A stretch of DNA of 64,000 bases from NCBI GenBank assembly GCA_900074885.1, contig FJUW01000037.1:1-64000 (forward strand), given 5' to 3'. Positions 12,980 to 25,247 of this stretch are shown here, piece after piece. Positions within the stretch are counted from its first letter, which is position 1; each line of letters opens with the position of its first letter. Under the pieces are notes generated by a model. It was not told the origin of the DNA. It did not search any database and worked only from the letters and a program-made list of their open reading frames with translations. The position numbers were made by a program, and so were the translations under genes. Origin of the DNA: Rhynchosporium graminicola. Taxonomy: Eukaryota > Ascomycota > Leotiomycetes > Helotiales > Ploettnerulaceae.

Positions 12980-15900
12980 TATTACCTCTCTCTTAAGAAG
13001 AGCTTAACCTTAAGCTCAGAAGGTTATAGTTTATACTAGAATTAGTCTTTATTATAACTATTTTCGTTAATATTCGCGTAATAAGCGCTAGTTACTCTTT
13101 AGTAGTAGTAAATTCTTTATTAGGTTCTAACTAGTTATATCGCTATAATAGTACTATATTAGTTATAGCTTCTAAATCAGGTAGTAAGTAGTATTTACTT
13201 TATCTATTTATAATAGGAGTTAAGTTTAAGTAAGGCGTGAAGTATATAAAGGAAAGAGTTTATTAATATTAGAGCTTTTCCTTTTTAACTACGATAACTA
13301 CTTTAACTTATAAGTTTATTCTCCTTAGATTATAATATAGCTTCTAGAGTAAGTATTATTACTAATTATTATAGTAGTTTATTATAATCTTATATATTAA
13401 TCGACTTAATTAACTCTTCTCTTAATATAAGTAAGTTTCTTATCTTAGTTTTAAGAATAGTCCTTAAGTATAATATAGGAGTTTTATAGATCTATAACGC
13501 TAACTCTTATAGTGCTTTTACTAGTTCCTACTAATACTCTTTTAGTAGTATATTATATATATTACTTATAGTATATTCGCGCTTTCCTTAAGATAAAGTA
13601 TAATAATACTCTTATTTTAGAACTCTTATACTTATTTAATAAGCTTAACTCTAAGCTTTATAAGTATTATTTAGCGTTAAAGAGTAGTTACGAGCCTATA
13701 AGTTACTTGAACTTAAACGTAAGTATATATACTAACGCGTTATAGTTATTTAACTATATTAATATAAAGTATACTATTTTATCTAGGTTATTTCTTAGTA
13801 GCGAAACTAAGGATACGAAGCTAAATCAGGATAGTATTATAGCTACTTATAAAGCGATTAATTATATTTATTATCTTACGAAATCTATTACTCTTACTAT
13901 TATATTAGAGATTACTACTATATAATTAGTAGAAACTTAAGCTTTAAAGCGTTTTATAGAGAAAGTATTTAAGGAGTTAGAGTTTATTAAAATAGTAAGT
14001 TAAGATCTTGAATCTTTAGATACTAGTATAATACTAATATAATATAAGATCTAGATCTTTTAATAATAGATTTAGCGAAATCTAAGTTAATAGTATAAAT
14101 AGTATTAAAGTAGATAAAAGAGTTAAATAGTATTATATAGGAATTTATAAAGAAAGCTATATTTAAAGCTATAATATCTGATACTAAGGGAAAAAGGAAT
14201 TTACTTTCTAGTTTAGAGATAGCGTTAGATCTAGATACTCTTAGACTTTCTCTAAAGAAGAAACCTTATAAGATTAGCTATTATACTTAGTCTATTACTA
14301 AAGCTATATTAATAGATTTAGATAAGGAGTTAGATATAGTAATTCTAGTTCTAGATATTTTAGAATTATTAAGAGCTCCGGAGAACTTAAGAGAAAAAGC
14401 TAGTAAAGTAGAAGTAATTAAAGAAATAGAGTTTTAGATATAGTATTATTATAGAATATAATTAGGGGATTATCTCTAGTAATAAATTCTAATACTAGTA
14501 ACTATAATAGCTTATTATCTTCTAAGTAACTATAATTATTTATTCTATTTTCCTAAGCTTTAATCTATTAATCTAGTTTACGCGGAAGTCTAAGTTTACT
14601 TAAGTTAGTAATATAGAAGTCTCTAAGCTTATATAGAGTACTTATTAAGTCGGAAGTATTATATTAAGTTAGATCCGGGTTATAGCTTAGCTAGCTAACT
14701 TAATACTTTAGATTATCTCTTAGGAGCTATATAGCGAGTATATCTTATAACTCTTATTCTTCTTAAGTAGCGATAACTTCTAAAGGTAAGTTTTATAACT
14801 CCTAGCTTAGTAATAAGTTATCTAAGTCCTTAAAGAGTAATTCGAGAGCGAATATATTATAAATAGAAGATCCTAAGGGTAAATCTAGCTTATAGGAGTA
14901 TCTGATCTTAGCTAAGACTTAGTATAATCCTACCTAGAGACTAGATAGCTTCTTACTTAGCTAGTAATTCTTAAGGTTCCTTATAAAGAGAAATACCTTA
15001 TCTTTAACTTCTTAGTTAATATTACGCTATTTCGGGTTAGTTATAGCGCTTATCTTATACTAAGTAGCTAGTATATTAGCTTTTATAACTTTAATAGTAG
15101 ATTTAGTATATTTAGCTAAGGATTTAGTATTAGTATAATTAAGCTTCTCTTATAATATCGATCCGGTAAGTTACTTCTAGTCCTAGTTATTCCGTAATAA
15201 TATACTATATTTAAGAGTATATAGCGCTATACTAATAGAATCGTAAAGTAAAGTTACTTAAGCGCGGTCTATTATTAGTAGTAATTCGCTCTAGTTACTC
15301 TAGTAGTAATTAATAAAAAGTCTAAGATATTAGTTAATATACTAATTTATAATCTCTATTTATCTATCGGTTTACTAGTAGAAAGAGGTAAAGAGCTTAA
15401 CCTTAACTCTAATTATATAGTAAAACTCTTATTAGAAGGATAAGACTAGCTAAGCTCTTTAGTTAGATATAATTAACTTAAGAGTATATCTGAAATAATA
15501 TATCTATTAGATAAATAATATTACTATCCTATAAGTATTAATATTATAATAGTATAATATCGATATAGAGTCTTTCCTTAAGTAGTCGATAAATACTAAT
15601 ATCTTATTAAATCCTTAGTTATTAGGCGAGAAGTCCTTAAAATCTATAGCTAAGTACTATATAGAGTAGCTAAGTACTAGTAATAAGTAGAGGAATCTTT
15701 ACTATTTCGTCTGTTTCGAATAAGAGTACTAGTAAAAGCGGTAATTATAAGTGTACTATTTTATATTCGATATAAGTCCTTTCTAGTAATAATAGGTAGA
15801 AATTATTTCGATAGTCTTACGAGCGTTTAGATAAGCAGAGGAAACTTAATCATAAACTTCGCTAATTAAATAAGTATATAGTAAGGTATAGTATTATACG

Positions 15901-16855
15901 TATAGATAACTATTATAAAGTAGTAAACTATTATTAATAGTATAGCTATCTCCTAATATATTTTATTCCTTAGAGAATAATTCTCAGTTGAATTAGTATA
16001 GTTTCTCGATTAAATTAAAGGAGTTATATATAAGTTCCGGTAGCGTATTAGTCCCTAGCGATATTAAGTATATATAACTAATTTAATCGATATAATACTT
16101 AGTTAGTTCTATATTAATCTTAAGGTCTAAGTAGTTTAGAGGTAATAAAACCCGAGATCTATTATCCTATTTCTATTATTCCTATATCCTTAGATCTTAT
16201 TCCTTATAGCTAAAGATATTAGCTTTAGTATTATTTTTACTAAGTATATATATAATTTAAAAGTTAAATTCGGAAAGGAATTCTATCTATCTAGCTTACT
16301 TACTAGTTAGGACTTTAGTAGTTATAAAGTATTCTAAGGATTAATAGTCTATATATACGCCAGTATAATATTATAGAAATATAAGTTCTAGTTTCTATTT
16401 CCGGAAAGATTTAATAATAGCGTATAGCTCCTTATTATAGATCTTCTAGTTTAGTTTATATCTATTAAGAATATAAGAGTAGAATCTAATTAGATACTAC
16501 TAGTTATCTTTATATAATTAAGAGATAACTCTAGCTATTATATTATCAGAGGTATTAGTTTCTAGTTTAGTTTATAATTTAGGGTCGAAATAGTATAGTT
16601 TCTATACTAATAGTAGCTATTAATATAAATCGTCGAAGGACTTCTTATAATTATTAGTAAAATTCTATAGTATTATAGGCCGAGTAAGTACTAAGAGAGG
16701 TTTAGCGATAAGGCCGAAATTCCGAATAAATTAATAGTAGAACCTATAGAATCCTAAGAAGGATTTTATAGCTATTACTATTTCAGGGTACTTCTAGTTT
16801 ACTAATAGTACTACCTTCTCGGGATCTAGCTCGATTCTGTTAATAGTAATAATAT

Positions 16856-19800
16856 ATCTAAGGTATTTAGTCCGAGTAATATAGAATTCGCTTTTCTTAA
16901 TATCTACTTAGAGTCTAGTATCTATTAAGTATTATAGTACTAATTTAACGTATTTCTTATATTCCTAGAGCGTTTCCGAGTATATAAGAATATTATCTAG
17001 GTAAGTTATATAGAAGTTATCTAAGTAATCTAGTAATATATTATTTATATATCGCTAGTATATACTAGGTCTATTATAGAGCTTAAAAGGTAATACTTTA
17101 TATTTATAAGATCCGAAGCGGGTTCGGAAAGTAATATACTCCTCGGATTCGAGGTCTATATAGATATAGTTAAATACTACTCGGATATCTAGTTTAGTAA
17201 AGATTACTACTTTAGATATATAAGTTAAGAGCTTATTAATCCTAGGTATTAAGTAGGAATCCTTTCGAGTGATTATATTAAGCTTATAATAGTTAATATA
17301 GAAGCGTAATCCTCTATTAGCTTTCTTAATAAATAGTATAAGTAATATAAAGAGACTTTAGCTAGATTCGATAAATCCCTTATCTAGGTTCTCTATAAGA
17401 TACTCTTTAGTTACTTATAGTTCGTCTATAGATTACTAATATAAGAGCGAATATATATTAAGTAATAATTCTTCTAGAATAATTTTATAATCGTATAAGC
17501 GATATAATAGAAGAATATTAGAATCCTACTTAGAAAAGGCTTCCTTAAGAGTATAGTACTATTCTAATAGCTTTTTAGCTACGAGTTATTTAGTATTAGG
17601 ATCCTTAAGAGAATCGCTATTTAGATAGTTTTATATAAGATAGTCTATCTTATAGATACTAATAAAGAATAATTTAGAGCTTTTATATTTTATATTAAAG
17701 TAAAAAGCTATAGTACTAATTTAGTAAATCGGAACTAGTTTCTAGATCTTTAGAGGTTAAGAGAAGTACTTATAGTAGAGTTTCAGCGCAGGTACCTTTC
17801 TCGATGAATTCGGAGCGAGAAAGGATTCGGATTCCTTAGTAATAAGTGGAAATAAGTTAAATAATAAGGATAATATATTAATATACTATATCGCTACTAT
17901 TTAGTATAATCGCTATTAGTCTAGCTAGTTTATAGCTAAGTCTCGTATATTAGTATTAATTTAGTAAGATCGATTAATACTAAGTTTATAAGGTAATAGA
18001 GTTATAATTATCTCCTTATTATATCAGAGAGTAGCTAGATAGCGTTCTAGCTATAGAAGCTTATAGTAGAGCGTATCTAGCTTAACTTGAAATTATTATA
18101 TCTATTTAATACTAATAATTATATCTTATTATCCTAAATCGAGGAGAATAAAAGAGTAGTTATAAATACGCTTATTATTAATAGAAAAGTATAAATATAT
18201 GAAATAAGTAATATAAGTTCTAATAGATTATTAGAACTTATATATTAGAATAGAATAGGGTAGTAGCTCGATTTTAATACTAAGGGCCCCTAATAGTTAT
18301 CTAGTAAGAGTGCGATTAATAAATAGATAACTATTCCCTCTAGTATTAATTAAGCTACTTATAGAGACTCTTAGCCTATTTATACTAATTATAATCAGGT
18401 ATATAAATTACTTACTTTTTATTAGAGAGTTAAAGTCTAGATTAGAGAGATTATACTTACGTAGACTTAGGAAGGAGTTTTTACTTAGGCCTTATTATTT
18501 CCCTCTAGTATTAGTCTAGATTCGGAGGGTATATCTTCTACTACTTCCTTAGTTACTTAATCCTCTTCCGGAAATTCGTTAATTAATTAAACCTTAAGCG
18601 AGTTAGGGTAATCTAGCTTAATATAANATCTAAGGTATTTAGTCCGAGTAATATAGAATTCGCTTTTCTTAATATCTACTTAGAGTCTAGTATCTATTAA
18701 GTATTATAGTACTAATTTAACGTATTTCTTATATTCCTAGAGCGTTTCCGAGTATATAAGAATATTATCTAGGTAAGTTATATAGAAGTTATCTAAGTAA
18801 TCTAGTAATATATTATTTATATATCGCTAGTATATACTAGGTCTATTATAGAGCTTAAAAGGTAATACTTTATATTTATAAGATCCGAAGCGGGTTCGGA
18901 AAGTAATATACTCCTCGGATTCGAGGTCTATATAGATATAGTTAAATACTACTCGGATATCTAGTTTAGTAAAGATTACTACTTTAGATATATAAGTTAA
19001 GAGCTTATTAATCCTAGGTATTAAGTAGGAATCCTTTCGAGTGATTATATTAAGCTTATAATAGTTAATATAGAAGCGTAATCCTCTATTAGCTTTCTTA
19101 ATAAATAGTATAAGTAATATAAAGAGACTTTAGCTAGATTCGATAAATCCCTTATCTAGGTTCTCTATAAGATACTCTTTAGTTACTTATAGTTCGTCTA
19201 TAGATTACTAATATAAGAGCGAATATATATTAAGTAATAATTCTTCTAGAATAATTTTATAATCGTATAAGCGATATAATAGAAGAATATTAGAATCCTA
19301 CTTAGAAAAGGCTTCCTTAAGAGTATAGTACTATTCTAATAGCTTTTTAGCTACGAGTTATTTAGTATTAGGATCCTTAAGAGAATCGCTATTTAGATAG
19401 TTTTATATAAGATAGTCTATCTTATAGATACTAATAAAGAATAATTTAGAGCTTTTATATTTTATATTAAAGTAAAAAGCTATAGTACTAATTTAGTAAA
19501 TCGGAACTAGTTTCTAGATCTTTAGAGGTTAAGAGAAGTACTTATAGTAGAGTTTCAGCGCAGGTACCTTTCTCGATGAATTCGGAGCGAGAAAGGATTC
19601 GGATTCCTTAGTAATAAGTGGAAATAAGTTAAATAATAAGGATAATATATTAATATACTATATCGCTACTATTTAGTATAATCGCTATTAGTCTAGCTAG
19701 TTTATAGCTAAGTCTCGTATATTAGTATCGATTTAGTAAGATCGATTAATACTAAGTTTATAAGGTAATAGAGTTATAATTATCTCCTTATTATATCAGA

Positions 19801-20398
19801 GAGTAGCTAGATAGCGTTCTAGCTATAGAAGCTTATAGTAGAGCGTATCTAGCTTAACTTAAAATTATTATATCTATTTAATACTAATAATTATATCTTA
19901 TTATCCTAAATCGAGGAGAATAAAAGAGTAGTTATAAATACGCTTATTATTAATAGAAAAGTATAAATATATGAAATAAGTAATATAAGTTCTAATAGAT
20001 TATTAGAACTTATATATTAGAATAGAATAGGGTAGTAGCTCGATTTTAATACTAAGGGCCCCTAATAGTTATCTAGTAAGAGTGCGATTAATAAATAGAT
20101 AACTATTCCCTCTAGTATTAATTAAGCTACTTATAGAGACTCTTAGCCTATTTATACTAATTATAATCAGGTATATAAATTACTTACTTTTTATTAGAGA
20201 GTTAAAGTCTAGATTAGAGAGATTATACTTACGTAGACTTAGGAAGGAGTTTTTACTTAGGCCTTATTATTTCCCTCTAGTATTAGTCTAGATTCGGAGG
20301 GTATATCTTCTACTACTTCCTTAGTTACTTAATCCTCTTCCGGAAATTCGTTAATTAATTAAACCTTAAGCGAGTTAGGGTAATCTAGCTTAATATAA
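16856..20398. repeat. 1771-bp direct duplication around an N (probable assembly overlap)
   Basis: 16856-18626 and 18628-20398 align at a constant offset of 1772 with no indel. I found only three substitutions (17957-17958 TA versus 19729-19730 CG; 18089 G versus 19861 A). The join is a single N at 18627. The left copy stops and the right copy starts in the middle of the chromovirus, where no element boundary exists. Two contig ends that were scaffolded without merging explain this better than a biological tandem duplication. Confidence 0.85.
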
Positions 20399-21994
20399 CC
20401 GAGCTATCTATAATCGTAATACTTAAGGGGTTCTCCGGTCGAGGTAGTAAGGCGTTTTAGCGCAGAGGGAGTACTAGACTATACCGGGGTAGAGGTATAT
20501 ATATATAGTATAGAAGTAGTTTATTAAGGGGCTAAGCTTAGGGACTAGTAAGAAGTAGAACTAGTAAAGGTCGTAGTAGTAATAATAAGCTTACGGTATT
20601 ATACTAGGGTAGTAGCTTTCTTAGGATAAATATATTCTAAGTTATAATAACGTTTAGTATTAAAAGAAAGTAAAGATCTAAATATAGAAGCGTAGTCCTT
20701 ATTTTATATTAGTTTAATAATAAGAGTTAAAGCGCGTAAGGATAATATAATCTTATCTTATATATAAAAGAACTACTCTTTCTTTTTAATCTTACTTTAG
20801 ATAGTAGCACTTTGAAATCGACTATAAAACTTAGCGAAAGTCTCGCGTATATAGCTAAGTTATTATATTTCTAAGTAATAGAAAGTATTACGATAGTTAT
20901 CTTCTTCTAAACTAGTAAGGAAGTTCTCTTCTAATAAGAAGATTATTTTATCGCTAGTTTTAAACTTATTAATAAGGTATTAAAGTATAAGATACTCTTT
21001 AGCTAATCTAGTAACTAGTCCTTATACGAGAACACGCTAAGAGAAGTCCGTAAGGTAGTAATCGGCGTTTATAGCTAGCTAGTCTCGTATCGATACTCTC
21101 TATTAGAGGAAGGTAGAGTCTAACCTATTATCTAAGAGCAGGATCTTCTTAGTAAGATAAGACTTCTTAGGGTATAACTCTACTGATTCGGCGCTAAGGG
21201 AGGGAGATAGTTTATTAGGAATAGTATCCTCTCTCTTAGTACTATATATCAGAATAGAGTTTATTAGCTTATTAAACTCTACTATACGCGGAGATTATAG
21301 TATTAGTTCTAATAAGAGAGTCGAAGATAAGCGAGAGACCCTTATAAGGAACTTATCTTATACGGAGATTAGTCTATTTATAGTATCTTCTAGAGAGTTA
21401 TTCTTCTCTTTCTAGTCTACTAATTATTATAAGAGAGAATAAATCAGGTTCGAGTCACCTATAGTAGTAAGAGTACTTAGCGATTATACTCTTAGTGAAT
21501 TTCGCTTTTATTTTCCTTTTCTTCTTAATTAGTACTTCCTTAATAAAGTATTAATATTCTCTAGGGTAAGAGACGTTTAAGGTAAGGAAGGGTATAATAG
21601 ATTAGGTTCAGAGGTAGAGTAAGGGGGGTCGCGTTAAGTCCTCCTAGAACTAGAGGAGTCTCTAGTTTATTAGTTAGGAGCTATTCCGGTAGCTTAAAAA
21701 GGGGTATATTAGAGCTATTTCAGTAGTAATACGTAGAGGTTAAAGTTCCGAGGTATTTATTATACTTTCTTTAAAATCTATCTATAATTCCTTTATACTA
21801 AGGGAGTTATTAAAGGAGCGTTAGCGAAAACCTCCTCTATTATACTATTTATAATAAGCTAAATTAAACCCTGATTTATAGTTATCCGAGAGATCTCTAG
21901 TATCTTAGCTATATACAAGTAGTTATCGAATAACTAACTTAGTAGTAAGATATTATAGTAAGCTATCTCTAGCTATCTTAATCTTTTTATTTAA

Positions 21995-22261
21995 TATAAC
22001 GATATAAGACTTAAGGTAGTATATAAGTAAGAATAAATAAGTAGAGAAGCTAAGAGCGATCTTATATAGTCTATTACGAAGAAAACAAAAAGATAAGGAA
22101 GGAAAAAGAAAAGAGATAGAGTATAAAGTACCTTATATATATATACTAGTACTAGTCTGATACTATACTAGGTCGGATACTAGTTCTGCCGGGATACCTA
22201 TGAACTTAGGCCCTATTATCTATCCTTCTTTCTTATGTAATATTCAGGTGAGCTGTCGTCA
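21995..22261 (-). repeat. 5' LTR of chromovirus copy C
   Basis: 267 bp partner of 12713-12979. On minus it begins TGACGACAGCTCACC, the least RIP-altered version of the LTR start in this window, and it is followed by TAAT at 22262-22265. Confidence 0.84.
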
Positions 22262-22700
22262 TAATAATTCGATCTCGATTATAGATCTATAAAGACTAAT
22301 ACTACCTAGGCTTACTATAAGGAAAGAGTAATAAATAACTTAATAGAAAGTATACTAGATTCGTAATATATACTCGATATAAATATAGTCTATTATAATA
22401 AGGTTCTCGGACTATAAGTATAATATCGCGAAAGCTAGCCTTATTAAACTTATCTAGGATAATTCCTATAATCTTATTTATAACTAGAAGATTCTTATAC
22501 CTTTTATTAGCCCCGGTCTATATTACTAGTCGTATATATAGGCTAAGAACGATCCGAAAATTATTATCTTATACTTATAATCGCTCTTAAGTAGTCCGGT
22601 ATATAGCTATAAATAGATTATTAGTAATAATTATCTTATATAAGTCGCGTAGAATTATAGTATTAAGAGAATTATAATATATAAGTCGAACGTTAGTTAC
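22262..22700 (-). pseudogene. Helitron Rep protein, upstream portion (split off by copy C)
   Basis: Read on minus, this gives a run ending LLFPYSKPR.Y.SL.IYNRDRI, which resembles the YPLLFPYGEPGW-type motif preceding the Rep domain of fungal Helitrons. The frame runs into the copy C LTR at 22261. Removing the element and one flank copy continues it in the same frame at 12708-12712. The upstream limit is uncertain; beyond about 22700 I cannot follow the homology. Confidence 0.65.
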
Positions 22701-23690
22701 GTAATCAGGGTCGTAGAAAAATAACTAAGTAAAGATAAGTATTATTCGCGGACTAGGAATTAAGAGCTCTTATAAGTAATATAGCTCCCCGTAGGCTATA
22801 AAGGTAGTTAATCTATAGTTAAGATTAATATAATCTTCTTTACTAGTATTTATAGATATAAAAGAAAGAGTAGTATTATATTAGTATATATTCTACCGAA
22901 ACGATTAACTTCGCAGATCTATACTATCTAATAACTTCTATAAAGCGTCCGGCATTTCTCGTAATAGCTCTATATAAATAGCCCCCTTTTTATAATAGAG
23001 CTCGTATTTACTCCTAGCTCTTACTTTATCGATCTAGTGAAATGTAGCGCACTTAGTATACTAATAATCTATCTAACTAATATCTTATAGACTTATAATA
23101 GCGAAAATAGACTAAAATCTATACGGAATAGCTTATCCTAGAGTAAGTACTACTAGGGTAAGTACTATTAGAGCTAGTATAGGCTATAAAGGAGGCTCTT
23201 CCGAAGGTAAAGAAGATAAAGGAGGTAATCGATTAAGTTAAGTAGCTATATCGGCCTAGATTTATATACGCGTTTATTAGCGGCGCTTCGCAGGTCGAGA
23301 AGCAGCTAGAAAGCCCGGAATAGATACGCTATAGGTCCGCTAAAGAGTATTAAGATCGACTTCTTAAAGTAGCTACCGGGAAAGCGCTTAATCTACTTAC
23401 TTATTATTAGTTTCGGACCGGAAGCTAGAAGAATAGATATACGTTATACTTAAAACACGTCTTATATCGTGTACTTATACGATTCGTTCGAAAGTTACTA
23501 ATAGGCCTATTCTATTTATAGTTCGAATACTATTTAGGAGGAGAAGACTCTATTAGTAGACGGATAGTAAGAGCTTATAGACGAAATATACGAATATTAA
23601 GCCGAAATATACGAACGTTAAGTAGCCCGAAAATATTTAATATTCCTTCTTTTCGACCGTGCGCCCGCTAAGGCCTAGCTATAGCTAATC
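22700..23690. other. RIP-degraded sequence of unrecognised origin
   Basis: No open frame. If RIP stops are ignored the plus strand from about 22830 to 23640 reads through stretches with protein-like composition (for example KRKSSIILVY at about 22870 and SGASQVEKQLESPE at about 23290), but I do not recognise the family. CG dinucleotides are common while CA/TG are scarce. This is probably another transposon or a RIP-inactivated repeated gene. Confidence 0.5.
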
Positions 23691-23695
23691 ATAGC

Positions 23696-23810
23696 ATTTC
23701 ACGTAACCCGTTTTTTTAACTGGTGATCCACAAATAGCTCAATATTATATAGATTTCACGTGACCCGTTTTTTTTAACTGGTGATCCACAAATAGCTCAA
23801 TATTATATAG
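23696..23810. repeat. 57/58-bp tandem duplication at the edge of the RIP island
   Basis: Unit 1 (23696-23752) and unit 2 (23753-23810) differ by one A/G change (CACGTAACCCG versus CACGTGACCCG) and one T in a T-run. Each carries TTAACTGGTGATCCAC. CA and TG are normal here, so the units have escaped RIP although they lie directly beside the mutated block. Confidence 0.9.
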
Positions 23811-24269
23811 ATATCCTGTCTCTTCCATTTGTCGCGACCGCTTGCAACTTTGAAGAGTAGAGAGATAAGAGTTATCTCGAACTATTTGCTCAAGTTAGGT
23901 GCCGCACCAGAGACTTGCGCGTAGAAATCCTGCTATTAAAGGTTCGACACTGTCAAATCCACTACCGACTCAGACTTCCACTTGGACTTGCAACTTGCAT
24001 GCAAATCAGCTTGGAAAGGGTAGGATTTCAGATCCTAGAGTCCTCAAAACTTTCTATATATATAGAAAAAACAGTCTCGTATATTGCCTCGGCACATCCT
24101 GACCTAAGACTCTAAATTTCCTTGAAGCGATTCCCTATAATATCTCTCCAAGCGGTGCCTGTCGTCCAACCGAATAGTACAAGTTCATTCGACTCCAACT
24201 ATCGTATAATCTCTATCATGATTTACACCTTGCAATGCAACATCTCATATAATACACACCCCCACACCT
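23811..24269. other. Intergenic stretch, no gene seen
   Basis: CA/TG content is back to normal. Only short frames of under 70 codons occur and none looks like a protein. It probably contains the 3' UTR of the minus-strand ribosomal protein gene that ends at 24270. Confidence 0.6.
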
Positions 24270-24876
24270 CTATAACCTAGCCTCCTTACTCGTCTGCACC
24301 TCTCCTTTCGGCCACTCAGCAATCATACTCTTCCCCCTAAACTTCACAATATTATCCTTATACGGATGCGCATCTCCCTCAAACGCCTTCAGCCTCGCCA
24401 ACCTATCATCCCTCAGCCTATTCTTCGGCAACATGCCACTGACCGCCTTCCTCAAAACCTCCGCACCGCCTAGCTTCGCCATCAGCGCATCCATCGACAC
24501 GCTCTTCAAACTACCGGGTCGCGTATTGTGTCTGTAGTATAATTTCTGCCAGCGTTTTTTGCCGGTTGTGTGCAGTTCTGAGCAATTGGTTACGACGACG
24601 TAGTCGCCGCAGTCGGTGGATGGGTCCCAGATGGGCTTATTTTTGCCCATGAGGAGGATGGCGATTCGCGAGGCGAGACGGCCGAGGGAGGGAGGCTGGA
24701 GGTCTGTAGATTGAGGCGTGGGGAGGGGACGGATTGTGGAGAGGGCGTGGTGAGGCGTCGTTGCTGAGATGTGATGCCATGTTCTCGAGTAGGCAAGTCT
24801 GGTCTGGAGGTTCTGTTAGATGTGTATTCTGGCTGAGGAGAAAGGGGCGCTGTACCAATCCATTTGTTTGTGACAT
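24270..24876 (-). CDS. MRPL23: Mitochondrial ribosomal protein uL13m (L13 family)
   Basis: A component of the mitochondrial large ribosomal subunit. Exons are 24856-24876 and 24270-24812, joined across a 43-bp GT-AG intron with a CTAAC branch site, giving 187 aa. The start MSQTNGL matches the MSQ start of yeast MRPL23. Next come RLAYSRTWHHI, LGRLASRIAILLMGKNKP, DCGDYVVVTNC, the conserved TGKK...Y.RH..RPG segment, and AVSGMLPKNRLR, the L13 signature. Length suits the family. The methionine at 24650 opens a longer-looking frame but lies inside the conserved LLMGKNKP block, so it is not the start. It is divergent from CCS1, with 371 bp between the start codons. The family call is firm; the first exon is inferred from splicing. 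Confidence 0.93.
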
Positions 24877-25247
24877 CTTGACAGCTAGCCCTGAGGCAGA
24901 TTGGGTCGCTGTCGAGTACGTTGAGGGAAAGAAAGGTGCTTCTGAATCCCGTCCATTGCGAATTCCCGTACATACACAGTAGTCGTGATATCAAATGTCG
25001 TTGTAACGCTAAACCCGTTTAGGCTTCGGGCTTGTCGGTGAGAGTGGCAGAAACGAGGCAAGCTGAGCTCGCGGCATCAAATGATTGCAAAGCATACCTA
25101 CCCAGCTAGCTATAATACCCCACCACTGGTAACTTTTTTGAGTCGATACCTACATATCATATTCCGATATTTTGTTCAACATCTGGCAGTCAAGGACGGA
25201 TTTGGAAACTTGTCCACTAAATTTTACGACCAAAAGTATCCCTCACA
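24877..25247. promoter_or_regulatory. Divergent intergenic region between MRPL23 and CCS1
   Basis: 371 bp separate the two start codons, so both promoters must lie here. CCS1 has CCTCACAATGG around its ATG. I see no specific binding site that I can name with confidence. Confidence 0.5.

Larger units (their letters stand above)
12713..22261 (-). mobile_element. Ty3/gypsy chromovirus copy C with two LTRs, inserted in a Helitron
   Basis: It is bounded by two 267-bp LTRs (12713-12979 and 21995-22261) and flanked by TAAT on both sides (12709-12712 and 22262-22265; ATAAT if one more base is counted). The coding direction is minus: gag near the right LTR (zinc-knuckle remnant about 20400-20430), then RT (YLDN-type active site at 16988-17003, repeated at 18760-18775), RNase H, integrase, chromodomain and a 3' extra region (12980 to about 14440). 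The apparent length of 9.55 kb includes a 1771-bp duplication at an N (18627), so the true element is probably about 7.8 kb. Every frame is broken by RIP. Confidence 0.88.

Noticed and set aside
16856..20398. Biological tandem duplication within copy C
   Set aside because: Boundaries coincide with an N, not with any element feature, and identity is far higher than between other copies.
1..23690. CRISPR-like or satellite array
   Set aside because: Repetition here comes from diverged copies of the same retrotransposon and RIP-reduced alphabet, not from regular spacer-repeat units.
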